DNA of 64,000 nt, from positions 5,659 through 69,658 of the forward strand of contig JAAHFN010000031.1 in NCBI GenBank assembly GCA_010672965.1. Reading direction: 5' to 3'. The translations under genes and the position numbers were made by a program. This document shows, one piece after another, positions 19,916 through 29,128 of this stretch. Position 1 is the first letter of the stretch; every line of letters starts with the position of its first letter. The notes under the pieces were generated by a model, which searched no databases, was not told the origin of the DNA, and was given only the letters and a program-made list of their open reading frames with translations. Origin of the DNA: Oscillatoria sp. SIO1A7 (GTDB lineage: Bacteria > Cyanobacteriota > Cyanobacteriia > Cyanobacteriales > Laspinemataceae).

Positions 19916-20791
19916 ATGGATGACCCTAACAGTGCTAGCCAACCAATTGGGAGCGGCTCTTCAGAGTCAGGGGGCAGTCATCAAGAATATTTGGAGTGGT
20001 ATCAGCGGGGTATGGTACTGCGAGATTCTGGACGCTACGCAGAGGCCCTGGCTAGCTACGAGAAGGCTCTGAAGTACCGACCCGATGACTATTGGGCTCG
20101 GTATCAGCAGGGGAATACGCTGGCGGATTTGCAACGGTATGAGGAGGCGATCGCCAGTTATGACAAAGCCCTAGAAGCAAAACCCAACGACTATTGGGCT
20201 TGGTATCAGCGGGGTAATGCTTTACTCGATTTGGCACGGTACAAAGAGGCTCTGTCTAGCTACGAGAAAGCTTTAGAAACCCGACCGGATGACTACTGGG
20301 CCTGGTATCAACGAGGAATTGCTTTCGACGACCTCGGCCGCACTGAGGAAGCTTTGGCCAGTTACGACAAAGCTCTAAAAGCAAAACCTAATGACTATTG
20401 GGCTTGGTATCGTCGGGGGGAGGCAATGCGCCGGGGAGGTCGCGAGCGAGAAGCGATCGCAAGCTACGAGCGGGCTTTGGAGATAAAAAAAGATGACTAT
20501 TCCGGTTGGTATCGTTTGGCAGAAGTCCAAGAAAAGTTGGCGCTCTATCAAGAGGCGATCGCAGCATTCGAGCGAGCCAGCCAAATCAAACCCAAAGAAG
20601 CCGACTTTCACTATCGCAAAGCCCGCTGCCATGCCATCCTTAATAATACATATAGGGCGATCGAGGGCTTGCAACAGGCTATTTCTCTAGCTCCTAACAA
20701 ATACCGCAACCAAGCCGAACTAGATCCTGCCTGGGAGCGCCTGAGAGCAGACCGCCGCTTTCAAACCCTAGTTCATCCCGCCAATGATTAG
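19916..20791 (+). CDS. TPR repeat protein (TPR cluster, gene 2)
   Basis: 291 residues with about seven TPR units that share the DYWAWYQRGN signature with the gene just upstream, so the two are close paralogues. The N terminus (1-22) is short, Gly/Ser-rich and not hydrophobic. The C-terminal AELDPAWERLRADRRFQTLV motif is the common cap of cyanobacterial TPR proteins and matches the caps of genes 3 and 4. The ATG at 19916 follows a GGGGGAA ribosome-binding site. Probably cytosolic; partner unknown. Confidence 0.85.
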   Translation: MDDPNSASQPIGSGSSESGGSHQEYLEWYQRGMVLRDSGRYAEALASYEKALKYRPDDYWARYQQGNTLADLQRYEEAIASYDKALEAKPNDYWAWYQRGNALLDLARYKEALSSYEKALETRPDDYWAWYQRGIAFDDLGRTEEALASYDKALKAKPNDYWAWYRRGEAMRRGGREREAIASYERALEIKKDDYSGWYRLAEVQEKLALYQEAIAAFERASQIKPKEADFHYRKARCHAILNNTYRAIEGLQQAISLAPNKYRNQAELDPAWERLRADRRFQTLVHPAND

Positions 20792-21131
20792 TTTTGAATT
20801 TTGAATTTTGAATTTTGAGTTTTGAATTTTGAGGTTGCTTGAAGTTTTGCGGTTTAAGTTAGAGAATTGCAAGTTAATAATGTATATAACTATCCAAGGT
20901 TCCGATCTAATATCAAATCCGTTTAATCGCCCTAAAAAAGCCTAAAAAAGGCTTCTCGTAGGACGGGACCAGCGAAAAGTCCCTTCTGCCTGGTGAGACA
21001 GGCGCTCCGCCCGTCCTACGGTAGGTAACAATTTTTTATATGGGTATTTTAAACGTATTTGATATAATTTAAATTTAAAACTTAACCTCTCAAGCTAAGA
21101 ACTCTAAAGCTAAGAACTTAAAACTCAAAAC
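20792..21131. other. Intergenic region with heptamers and repeat family C
   Basis: GAATTTT heptamers lie at about 20795-20832, family C at 20910-21066, then AACTTAA-type repeats at about 21090-21135. No gene was recognised. Confidence 0.5.
20910..21066. repeat. Dispersed inverted repeat, family C (long form)
   Basis: The left end TATCAAATCCGTTTAA and right end TTAAACGTATTTGATA are inverted. The interior shares GGACGGGACCAGCGAAAAGT with the copy at 14847. Confidence 0.7.
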
Positions 21132-22034
21132 TCAAACCATAGATATTGCCCACAAAACAACGGGCAAGGTCAAAAAAGATAGCAGAGTTGAGATTACGAC
21201 TACCCCAGCAGTTCTCGCTCCGTCTCCGCCAAACTCATTGACCATCAAGAAAGAACTAATCCCAGCGGGCATAGAACTCTGCAAGATTAGCACTTGTAAA
21301 TCCAGGGTCTGAAAACCGAGAGCCCGACCGATCCAATAGGCAACGATTCCTCCAGCAGCAAGACGCATTAAGCTAGATCCTCCTTCAAATGCTTTTAGTT
21401 CAAAGCGGCTATTGGAAATCTGCATTCCTAAAATCAAAAGACCAATGCAGATATTTGCTTGGGCGAGCATATGCAAACTGGTATCTAGTTTGAAAGGAAG
21501 CGAACCTGGCGACCCGGGCAAAAGGCGCAAGCCAAAACCCAGAAACATTCCCCAGATAATAGGCAGTTTGAGAGTAAAGGCAACCCGGTTCCAGAAACCG
21601 CCTCCTTTTAAAAAGGCGGGTAAAGTTGTAAAGCTAATGATGCTATGAGCCAGCATATAAATCACTGCCCGCTGTAAGCCCAGTTCTTCTAAAGCGAATA
21701 AGGTTATGGGCAGACCCATAAATCCGGCATTGGGAAAAACTGTAGTAGTGACGAAGCTTTTTTGCAGGGGCTCTGGCAATCCCTTTTTTTTACCCAGTAT
21801 CCAGGCAATTAGACCTAGCATAAAAAAAGTGGCAATGCAGCCAATAACCATGCCAGCAGCATTTTCTGCACTGACTTCGGTACGGTAGAGACTATCGGCA
21901 ATTAGAGCGGGAGACAGCACATACAATACGAGACGAGACAAGGTTGCCAGTTCGAGTTTGAGAGTTTTGCCCGCAACGACGCCAAGCAATACAATAGATG
22001 CTACCGGAATAATAGAAGAGAGAATGGCATTCAT
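21132..22034 (-). CDS. AEC family (auxin efflux carrier-like) transporter
   Basis: A 300-residue inner-membrane transporter with about ten helices, beginning MNAILSSIIPVASIVLLGVV. The AEC/PIN-type features are FPNAGFMGLPI in the first half and QSSMPAGISSF in the second. Family members export organic anions or hydrophobic acids, and the substrate here is unknown. The frame is open up to 22370, but those 112 residues are translation of a heptamer array and pyrimidine-rich repeats, so the ATG at 22034 is chosen. It interrupts the TPR cluster on the opposite strand and is divergent from TPR gene 3. Confidence 0.88.
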   Translation of the reverse strand: MNAILSSIIPVASIVLLGVVAGKTLKLELATLSRLVLYVLSPALIADSLYRTEVSAENAAGMVIGCIATFFMLGLIAWILGKKKGLPEPLQKSFVTTTVFPNAGFMGLPITLFALEELGLQRAVIYMLAHSIISFTTLPAFLKGGGFWNRVAFTLKLPIIWGMFLGFGLRLLPGSPGSLPFKLDTSLHMLAQANICIGLLILGMQISNSRFELKAFEGGSSLMRLAAGGIVAYWIGRALGFQTLDLQVLILQSSMPAGISSFLMVNEFGGDGARTAGVVVISTLLSFLTLPVVLWAISMV

Positions 22035-22055
22035 GCTGGCAGTTGAATAGATATT

Positions 22056-22225
22056 AGGTGGGCATAGGGCATGGGGCATGGGGCATGGGGCATGGGGCAT
22101 GGGGCATGGGGGGACAAGGGGCAGGGGAGCAGGGAGCGGGGGAGCAGGGAACGGAGGAGCGGAGGAGCGGAGGAGGAAAAACGTTGCCCCTCTGCCCCCT
22201 CTGCCCCCTCTGCCTCTGCCTCTAC
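22056..22225. repeat. GGGCATG heptamer array and purine-rich low-complexity tract
   Basis: About seven GGGCATG units run from 22060 to 22111, then GGGGAGCAGGGAGCGGGGG-type and GGAGGAGCGGAGGAGC repeats, then a CTGCCCC/CCTCTGC array. This lies between the divergent AEC and TPR genes and would hold both promoters. Confidence 0.8.
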
Positions 22226-22316
22226 CTCTTCCAATGCCCAATGCGCTATGCCCCATGCCCAATTCCCTTAATCTATAACAAATTACTAGACTGGAAAGAT
22301 TGGAGTCTAAGGAACT

Positions 22317-23426
22317 ATGGAAGCAGTGGAAGAATTGTTTCAGGAAGGGATGCGGGCTTTTGAATCCCAAGAGTATGAAACCGGATTGGCCTGCTTCGAG
22401 AAAGTTCTAGAAGTAGCGCCGCATAATGCTTATGCTTGGGACGGTCGGGGGCTCTGTCTGGCTTATTTGCATCGCTATTCGGAAGCGGTGGATAGCTTCG
22501 ATCGCGCTATTGAGTTTGAAGTGAACGAATCTCGCTTTTGGATAAACCGAGGCATGGCTCTGGAAGAAAACGGCGATTTTGAAAAAGCGATCGCCAGTTA
22601 CGATCGCGCTTTGGCGATTCAACCGGATCTATACGAACTCTGGAACAATCGAGGTACGGCTCTATTCCTGCTAGGACGTCTCAACGAAGCTATAGCCAAT
22701 TTTGAAAAAGTCTTGGAATTTAATCCCGACCACTACCGGGCATTGAACAACCAAGGCAAAGTGTTTACGAATTTGGGTCGCTATAACCGGGCGCTGGCCT
22801 GCTATAACAAGGCTCTAGCAATCGAACCGGAACAGCAGGAAATATTATTTGGCAAGGCAGTGGTGCTGGCGGCTATGGGACGCCAGGAAGCTGCACTAGC
22901 GATTTATAATAAAATAATCGAAATCAACTCTAATGACGATCGCATTTGGATTAATCGAGGTATTGTCCTATCCAGACTAGAAAGATATCAAGAATCTCTA
23001 GACTCGCTCGATAGAGGGCTGGAAATAAATCCGAACGATAGTCATAGCTGGGGGAATCGAGGAGTGACTTTGCGGCGCATGGGTCGAGAGCAAGAGGCGA
23101 TCGCTGCCTACGACCGAGCCATAGAATGCGACCCGAATAACTATGAAGTTTGGGACAATCGCGGCTATGCTTTAGTAAAATTGCGCCGCTATCGAGATGC
23201 GATCGCCTGTTTCGACAAAGCTCTAGCGATTAACGGCGATCGGCTAAACCCAATCTATAATAAAGGCTACTGTTATGCAGTACAAGGTAAAATAAAACTC
23301 GCTCTAGAGCAGCTTGCCCTTGCCTTCAGCCGGGAGCCTAGATTCCGAGAAATCGCTAAAACCGACCCCGACCTAGACCCCTTACGCAAAAACAAGCGCT
23401 TTCAGAATCTGCTCAAAAGTGGTTAG
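22317..23426 (+). CDS. TPR repeat protein (TPR cluster, gene 3)
   Basis: 369 residues with about nine TPR units of the W-x-N-R-G form (LWNNRGTALFLLGRLNEAIA). It differs in consensus from genes 1 and 2. The C-terminal cap KTDPDLDPLRKNKRFQNLLK is almost identical to that of gene 4, and so are the two preceding repeats (YALVKLRRYRDAIACFDKAL). No signal peptide or extra domain. A tandem duplication with gene 4 is evident; function is presumably scaffold-like. Confidence 0.88.
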   Translation: MEAVEELFQEGMRAFESQEYETGLACFEKVLEVAPHNAYAWDGRGLCLAYLHRYSEAVDSFDRAIEFEVNESRFWINRGMALEENGDFEKAIASYDRALAIQPDLYELWNNRGTALFLLGRLNEAIANFEKVLEFNPDHYRALNNQGKVFTNLGRYNRALACYNKALAIEPEQQEILFGKAVVLAAMGRQEAALAIYNKIIEINSNDDRIWINRGIVLSRLERYQESLDSLDRGLEINPNDSHSWGNRGVTLRRMGREQEAIAAYDRAIECDPNNYEVWDNRGYALVKLRRYRDAIACFDKALAINGDRLNPIYNKGYCYAVQGKIKLALEQLALAFSREPRFREIAKTDPDLDPLRKNKRFQNLLKSG

Positions 23427-23580
23427 CGGGGAAGCGGTTAGCGATCGGCTTTCAGCGAGCAATTCTTTTATCTGTTAAAATTATCTCCAGAGCCAGAACC
23501 CCGGTTGTTCCAAAAAACCGGGGTTCTCACAAATCACCAATGCCCAATGCGAACATGCCCAATGCCCTATTTGAAAAATT
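23427..23580. other. Short spacer with palindrome
   Basis: GAACCCCGGTTGTTCC pairs with ACCGGGGTTC (about 23498-23532), a hairpin of the same type as those at 61073-61235. Two CCCAATG-type units follow. It may act as a terminator between TPR genes 3 and 4. Confidence 0.45.
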
Positions 23581-24708
23581 ATGATTAACTCAGAGGTCGA
23601 GAAAGAAGCCAGAAAAATTTTCCAGCAAGGTATGAGCTTTTTTAGAGCCGGGGACTATGAAAAGGCGTTACCCTATTTCGAGTGTGTATTGCAATTGATA
23701 CCTTCCGATGCCAATTCCTGGGGTTGTCTCGGCTCTTGCCAAAATTCTTTGGGTCGCTACTCAGAAGCCCTAGATAGTTATGACCGAGGTCTTGAGTTCA
23801 ATCCTCATGACTTCGCGATTTGGGGCGATCGCGGCTCTGTGCTGGATACTTTGGGAGAATATGACAAGGCAATTATCAGCTATGACCGAGCTTTGAGTTT
23901 GAAAGAAGACGTACCGGAAATATGGAACAATCGCGGAGTGAGTCTGATGAAACTGGGGCGCGATCGCGATGCTCTAGCAACTTTTGAAAAAGCTTTGGAA
24001 TTCGATCCAGAAGACTCCACGTCTATTACCAATAAAGCCAATGCCCTTTTTAAGTTAGGACGATATCATAGCTCCCTATCTTGCTATAGCGAAGCCCTGA
24101 AGCTGAATCCAGGGAACCATGAAATTTGGTTTAACCGAGCGATTCTTCTAGAAGACATGGGTAGCTATAAAGCTTCCCTTGCCAGCTATGACAAATCAAT
24201 AGAAATCAAGCCAGATTACGCGAGTGCCTGGTTGAATCGAGCCAACATATTGGGCAAAGTCAATCGAGAAGAAGATGCACTCGCTTCAATAGAGAAATCT
24301 ATAGAATTCGATCCTAACAATACCCACGGCTGGAACAATCGGGGACTTTGCTTGCGAAGGTTCGGGCGCTTGGAAGAAGCGATCGCCTCTTACGACCGAG
24401 CTATAGAATGCGACCCCAAAAACTACGAAACTTGGGACAATCGCGGCTATGCTTTAGTAAAATTGCGTCGCTATCGGGAAGCGATGACCTCTTTCGATCG
24501 AGCCTTGGAGGTTAACTCCAAACATATAAATGCTACATACAACAAAGGATATTGTTATTTGGCGCAAGGCAAAGTAAAGCTCGCCTTAGAGCAGTTCGCC
24601 CTTGCTTTCGACCGCGATCCGAAACTGCGAGAGTTTGCCAAAACCGACCCTGACTTAGATCCCTTGCGCAAAAACAAGCGCTTTCAGAATTTGCTCAAAG
24701 GCAATTAG
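23581..24708 (+). CDS. TPR repeat protein (TPR cluster, gene 4)
   Basis: 375 residues with about nine to ten TPR units. Each unit has the W-x-N-R-G and SYDRALE pattern, and the last 90 residues are near identical to gene 3, including the RKNKRFQNLLK cap. The N-terminal helix is amphipathic (EVEKEARKIFQQGMSFFRAG). Genes 3 and 4 are 154 bp apart on the same strand and may be co-transcribed. Partner unknown. Confidence 0.88.
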   Translation: MINSEVEKEARKIFQQGMSFFRAGDYEKALPYFECVLQLIPSDANSWGCLGSCQNSLGRYSEALDSYDRGLEFNPHDFAIWGDRGSVLDTLGEYDKAIISYDRALSLKEDVPEIWNNRGVSLMKLGRDRDALATFEKALEFDPEDSTSITNKANALFKLGRYHSSLSCYSEALKLNPGNHEIWFNRAILLEDMGSYKASLASYDKSIEIKPDYASAWLNRANILGKVNREEDALASIEKSIEFDPNNTHGWNNRGLCLRRFGRLEEAIASYDRAIECDPKNYETWDNRGYALVKLRRYREAMTSFDRALEVNSKHINATYNKGYCYLAQGKVKLALEQFALAFDRDPKLREFAKTDPDLDPLRKNKRFQNLLKGN

Positions 24709-25033
24709 CAGTTAGCTTTTAGCTTTCAGCGCTCAGCGGTCAGCTTTCAGCTTTTAGCTGTCAGCGCTCAGCAGTCAGCGCTCAGCTCTCTCGGCGATCG
24801 GCTACCATCGATGGCGACCATATATATATAGTAGGGGCTTTCCGGCCGTTCGCCCTACGGCCGGTGGGTCTGTAGTCAGCTATGGCCGGTAGGAAGCGCG
24901 ATCGTCGATGGCGACCATATATATATAGTAGGGGCTTTCCGGCCGTTCGCCCTACGGCCGGTGGGTCAGCGTTCTGTCAACCGAACCGATGCTCTAGCTT
25001 CTTTGCCGACTGCTAATCGCTAATCGCTAATCG
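24709..25033. repeat. Heptamer arrays and a 63-bp perfect direct repeat
   Basis: CAGCTTT and TCAGCGC-type heptamers (24712-24790) are followed by a 63-bp sequence at 24808-24870 repeated exactly at 24905-24967. Each copy holds TATATATATA and the hairpin CCGGCCGT/ACGGCCGG. TAATCGC and GACCGCT heptamers (25013-25062) run into the 3' end of the next gene. Confidence 0.8.
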
Positions 25034-25768
25034 CTAATCGCTGACCGCTGACCGCTGACCGCTGATAGCTTTCTCGCCAATCGCTCTGGGGTAGTAACAA
25101 CGACAGGGAGTTCCCCAGCAAACTTGACCTTCAGGCATATTGGAGAATACGCTGCTGCGAGCGCCAATGAGAGCATTAGCGCCAATTTGGACGCCGGGGC
25201 CAATGAAGCAATCGGCAGCAATCCAGGCTCCATTGCCGATCGCAATAGGATTAACTACCAAGCCAAAAGCCCGGTCTTGGGGGTCGTGGCTGCCGGTGCA
25301 GAGATAGCTTTTTTGAGAGATAACGCAATGCTCGCCGACTCTGATGCGATCGAGGCTGTAAAAAACCACGTCATCCCCAACCCAAGAATAGTCTCCGATT
25401 TCCACTTTCCAGGGATAGGTAAACCGAGCTGTCGGCCGAATAGAGACGCCCCGGCCGAGGCGAGCGCCAAAGAGTTTGAGAATAAACCGGCGCAAGAAAT
25501 GTAAAGGTTGGGGAGTTAGGGGAAAGGTTGTCTCTTGTACTAACCACCAGAGCAAGACGAACCAACCGGGACGGCCTCGGTCAAACCAAGATTGATCGTA
25601 AGCGCGCAAGTCAACCATTGGCGGCGCGTCCAAGTTCGGCAGTTTTGGTGGTTCGGAGTCTTTCGCAGTAGGAGATTGGGAGCTGACCACGGGAGTTTCC
25701 GAGAGATTTTGGACAGAGCCATCCGAGCGAGATGCATCCGGCTGGGGATTGGGAGTGATAGGGCTCAT
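25034..25768 (-). CDS. Left-handed beta-helix acetyltransferase, WcaF/HpsU-like
   Basis: A 244-residue O-acetyltransferase of the hexapeptide-repeat class, acting on polysaccharide building blocks in the cytosol. After a Pro/Ser-rich N terminus (1-50), the LPNLDAPPMVDLRAYDQ motif and WWLVQETTF match the WcaF-type group, which includes HpsU of hormogonium polysaccharide loci. Hexapeptide repeats run from about 115 to 225 (IGDYSWVGDD, IGNGAWIAADCFIGPGVQIG). The last 10 residues (ISGQRSAVSD) are translated heptamer repeat, so the original stop was probably lost or moved. Nearby glycosyltransferase genes support a glycan role. Confidence 0.82.
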   Translation of the reverse strand: MSPITPNPQPDASRSDGSVQNLSETPVVSSQSPTAKDSEPPKLPNLDAPPMVDLRAYDQSWFDRGRPGWFVLLWWLVQETTFPLTPQPLHFLRRFILKLFGARLGRGVSIRPTARFTYPWKVEIGDYSWVGDDVVFYSLDRIRVGEHCVISQKSYLCTGSHDPQDRAFGLVVNPIAIGNGAWIAADCFIGPGVQIGANALIGARSSVFSNMPEGQVCWGTPCRCYYPRAIGEKAISGQRSAVSD

Positions 25769-25910
25769 TGTTTAGGCATTTCAGTAAGAGCTAGCATTAC
25801 AGTTTCTTACATTTATTAAACTTAAGATATGCATTTAAGAGATGCTTACTCAGAGATGCTTTCAGATATAGGAGGATGCTTGGCCGAAGAGCGATCGCTC
25901 TTCCCCATCA

Positions 25911-26948
25911 TCAATTAGGCTCCGGCTCGCTCGGACGCAGCTCTTTGCGATCGTTATCTGAAGTGCCCTTTGGCTCTCTAGCCTGCCGCGATCGCAATTC
26001 ATAGAGCTTGACCCCGATATCATACTCGTACTGACTCATCAGCAATGCATAAATAAAACCTACTCTCCCATCCAAAAAGCCGAAGTTAAAGATATAAAAA
26101 ATAATGAAACGAACAATTGGTTTCAAAGGAACCCACCTTACCCATATTTTTTTCAAAATGCGAGTTCTAATAGGACCTTTTATTAAAAACTTATCTAAAT
26201 TTGCGAATATTTTTTCCGTGTATTTTTTGTCTTCTATAATATTCAGATAGACTTCGGCTTCCCAGTTAGAGTATCTATTATGTCGCTCCAGCCACTTGTA
26301 AAAATCGCGATTGTCTTCGTGGAGCATATCGGTTGCTTCCAGATAGCCAACATTAGGCTCTACTTCTACCTCTAACCGATCGCCCCCAGATTCAAAACTT
26401 TGGTCAAACTCCTCAACGTCTTTGGGAAAAATAACATGTTCGTGGATTTCGTTGTCCCCTGTATTGGGCACGCTCTTGACTATTTTCTCGTAGCGGCCTT
26501 TTTTATGCTGAAACAAGCGCATATTCCAGTCGGGATACCTGCCTCCATAACGTACCCAATGGCCGAAAAAGATAACTTTGCGTTTTATGTAATACCCGTT
26601 ACATTCTGGATTCTTAATTGCTTTTTTAATTTCCTGCCATAGTTTGGGTGGAATGCGCTCGTCGCAATCAACTATCAGCACCCAATCATTTTTAAATGGT
26701 AAATTGCTTAAAGCCCAATTCTTCTTCTTAGGCCATTCACCATTGTAATCAAATTTAACTAATGTCGCTCCATAACTTTCGGCAATTTCTTTTGTGCTAT
26801 CCGTGCTGCCGGAATCCACTACAAAGATTTCATCAGCTATTTGCACGCTTTCCAGACACTCGGGCAGATTGAGTTCTTCGTTTTTAGCGGGAATCATAAC
26901 GGATACCCTAATCTTCTCGGATGGCATCGTAATGTCGGATTGCGTCAT
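25911..26948 (-). CDS. Family 2 glycosyltransferase (WaaE-like)
   Basis: A 345-residue GT-A fold glycosyltransferase. The NDP-sugar-binding N terminus VSVMIPAKNEELNLPECLES is followed by VDSGSTDSTKEIAE and the metal-binding VLIVDCDERIPP. GGRYPDWNMRLFQHKKGRYE is typical of the WaaE/KdtX group that modifies lipopolysaccharide inner core or capsular glycans. One hydrophobic segment near 285-312 may hold it at the membrane. ATG 26948 is shown, with 26927 an alternative. It probably belongs functionally with the acetyltransferase and the glycosyltransferase at 27381. Confidence 0.85.
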   Translation of the reverse strand: MTQSDITMPSEKIRVSVMIPAKNEELNLPECLESVQIADEIFVVDSGSTDSTKEIAESYGATLVKFDYNGEWPKKKNWALSNLPFKNDWVLIVDCDERIPPKLWQEIKKAIKNPECNGYYIKRKVIFFGHWVRYGGRYPDWNMRLFQHKKGRYEKIVKSVPNTGDNEIHEHVIFPKDVEEFDQSFESGGDRLEVEVEPNVGYLEATDMLHEDNRDFYKWLERHNRYSNWEAEVYLNIIEDKKYTEKIFANLDKFLIKGPIRTRILKKIWVRWVPLKPIVRFIIFYIFNFGFLDGRVGFIYALLMSQYEYDIGVKLYELRSRQAREPKGTSDNDRKELRPSEPEPN

Positions 26949-27380
26949 GGTTGTATGCTTGTCTGGTTGAGGGCAACAAATCAGGACTTACGCATTATCT
27001 CTATCTTTGGTGCTAGACCGGGGCAGGCGCGGGGAACCCCTACAAATTGGGTCACTGCGTAAGTCCTAAAAATTTAACTCTTAAAAAATAGAGCTAGGAT
27101 CTATTAGGCGATTGTTGGTATGCAGCCTAAGCCGAGCTTTGACCCCCTATGCGAGAATAGTCGCGATCGCATGATTTATTTTTCGGGAGCTGCGGCATTT
27201 GGTTCGAGATTTTATTCTTTATATTTCATAATTACCAATGGAAACTGCATATCGAAATTTTGGTCGCCGCACCTGGTCTGTTATCTGCCTTATCTGCTCT
27301 GTCTGGCCTAGTATCTAGGATAAGGTTTAAAATTTAGGCAATTAATAATTAACGATTAATTACTGTCAGCTCCGCACGAT
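26949..27380. other. Intergenic region with repeat family B
   Basis: Family B lies at 26983-27067. The remaining 300 bases hold AT-rich sequence with a GCTCTGTCTGGCCTAGTATC stretch near 27296. I see no gene or clear signal in it. Confidence 0.5.
26983..27067. repeat. Dispersed inverted repeat, family B
   Basis: AGGACTTACGCA and, inverted, TGCGTAAGTCCT bound 85 bp. The interior resembles the copy at 46994 (GGTGC...ACCCCTACAAAT). Confidence 0.75.
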
Positions 27381-28358
27381 TTATTTTTTGGCTGCATTCT
27401 TATCTTCCAGTTTAAATTTTACTGGGCGATCGTGGCTTTCGGGGGGCCAAATGAGACCTTCTATGGCAGCGGTTAAATAACCTATTTGACCGTAGCTATA
27501 TACTAGATTATCAAAGCGAATTGCGGGGTTGCCCCAGTGTTTGGCTGCTTTATATAATCCGCGAAGGAACCTTTCCCCTCCGGAGCGAAGCTGACCGAGA
27601 CCGGCGCGACCGCTAAATTGCTCTCTATAGCATTCGCTGATGCCCTGCCACCAACCCCGCTGCCAGAACCAAGATCGCTCCAGACGTTCTGGCGCGACGT
27701 TATGAGCTACCAAGGCATCCGGGAGATAGGCCACTTGCCAACCTTTCTGTAGCGCCAGTTCTGTCATATAGAGTTCTTCATTAGATAACAGTTTTTTACC
27801 AACTCGGCCGAGATTGGGGTTAAAACCGCCTATTTGCTCCAGGAACGAGCGTCGGATCGAGTAATTTAGACCTCTTGGGGTCAAGCCCGGTACGTCGATA
27901 TAGATTATTTTATCGCCGAGGTCATAGGCACCCAAATTACCAGCCAGTCCGGGGGATAGCCATTCGGGCGCTTCTGTTCCCTCTGGCCAGATTAGGGTAA
28001 CTTTCCCGCCTGCGATGGCGATTTGGCGATTTTTCTGGTAGGCATCGTAGAGAGTTGTCAGCCAATTGGAGCTGGCTACGGCATCATCGTCGAGATAGGC
28101 CAAAATCTCGCCTCTAGATTCCCGAGCGCCGGTGTTGCGGGCGATAGATAGACCAAGGTTGGGTTCGTAAATGTAGCGGAGGCGGGGATTGGTTTCTCGG
28201 AGGGAAACTATTTCGGGGGTGCGATCGCTCGAAGCATTATCTATCACCACTACTTCAAAATAGGGAAAGTCCTGTGCCAGCAAGCTATCAATCGCGGCCC
28301 CTAAATATTTTTCTCTATTGTGGGTGCAAATAATTGCCGAAATAGATGGAGCGGACAT
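27381..28358 (-). CDS. Family 2 glycosyltransferase, HpsE-like
   Basis: A 325-residue GT-A glycosyltransferase. SAIICTHNREKYLGAAIDSL, VIDNASSDRT, then the metal-binding EILAYLDDDA and the acceptor-side NEELYMTELALQKG are seen. The WPEGTEAPEWLSPGLAGNLG segment is the pattern I associate with the cyanobacterial HpsE group of hormogonium polysaccharide synthesis. The C terminus has no strong membrane helix. The ATG at 28358 is close to the TTATTTTACGA-type region of the divergent cobU promoter. The exact sugar is unknown. Confidence 0.83.
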   Translation of the reverse strand: MSAPSISAIICTHNREKYLGAAIDSLLAQDFPYFEVVVIDNASSDRTPEIVSLRETNPRLRYIYEPNLGLSIARNTGARESRGEILAYLDDDAVASSNWLTTLYDAYQKNRQIAIAGGKVTLIWPEGTEAPEWLSPGLAGNLGAYDLGDKIIYIDVPGLTPRGLNYSIRRSFLEQIGGFNPNLGRVGKKLLSNEELYMTELALQKGWQVAYLPDALVAHNVAPERLERSWFWQRGWWQGISECYREQFSGRAGLGQLRSGGERFLRGLYKAAKHWGNPAIRFDNLVYSYGQIGYLTAAIEGLIWPPESHDRPVKFKLEDKNAAKK

Positions 28359-28537
28359 ATTACTATTGAATTGAACTGGTTTTTTTACTTCAATCTTGGG
28401 GTTGAAAGCATCGGAACTGACAGTTTATGGCCAAAATAACTCTAAACATAGCGTTATTTTTACGATCGCACCCTACATAAAGTGTCTGTAAGTCTTTGGA
28501 ATCTTAAAGGGGCTATGCCTCCAACCCTATTTTAGCC

Positions 28538-29128
28538 ATGAATCCCGAAGAAACAAGGAAGACGGAAGCAAATATAACGGAAGGAAAGAGAACTCCTCCA
28601 ATTTTGGTCGCTGGTCCAGCTCGGTCGGGGAAGAGCGAATGGGCAGAAAATCTAGCATTGCAGGCGGGCAAGCCAGTTATTTATGTGGCTACCGCTCGGG
28701 TTGACCGGGATGATGCCGAGTGGGTTGCTAGGATTTCCGAACACCAACGCCGTCGCGATCGCTGGGGCTGGAAAACTATCGAAGTGCCGGTAGAATTAGC
28801 AGCAGCTCTGGCAGACGGAGCAAAAGATGCCTGTTTTTTGGTGGATTCTTTGGGGACTTGGGTCGCTAACTTGCTGGAATTCGACGAAACGGTCTGGCAG
28901 CAGCACCAGCAAGAACTGCTCAAAGAAGCTATGGACTGTGCGGGACAAGTCATTTTTGTGGCGGAGGAAACTGGTTGGGGGGTAGTGCCTGCCTATCCCT
29001 TGGGTCGGAAATTTCGCGATCGCCTCGGCAATCTAGTCCGCCACTTGGGAGCGATCGCCGATCCGGTTTATCTCGTTACTTGCGGCCGCGTTCTCAACCT
29101 CAGCATTCTAGGACAGCCCCTTATTTAG
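28538..29128 (+). CDS. cobU: Bifunctional adenosylcobinamide kinase/guanylyltransferase
   Basis: A 196-residue CobU/CobP enzyme that phosphorylates adenosylcobinamide and then adds GMP, late in assembly of the B12 nucleotide loop. The P-loop GPARSGKS is at 26-33. YVATARVDRDDAEWVARISE and HQRRRDRWGWKTIE carry the residues expected for the guanylylated histidine region. VDSLGTWVANLL and VAEETGWGVVP complete the family motifs. Start at ATG 28538; an extra ~20 residues precede the usual start. No cobalamin riboswitch was recognised upstream. Confidence 0.92.
   Translation: MNPEETRKTEANITEGKRTPPILVAGPARSGKSEWAENLALQAGKPVIYVATARVDRDDAEWVARISEHQRRRDRWGWKTIEVPVELAAALADGAKDACFLVDSLGTWVANLLEFDETVWQQHQQELLKEAMDCAGQVIFVAEETGWGVVPAYPLGRKFRDRLGNLVRHLGAIADPVYLVTCGRVLNLSILGQPLI

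Noticed and set aside
22035-22370. 112-residue N-terminal extension of the AEC transporter
   Set aside because: It translates a heptamer array and pyrimidine-rich repeats; the transporter starts normally at 22034.
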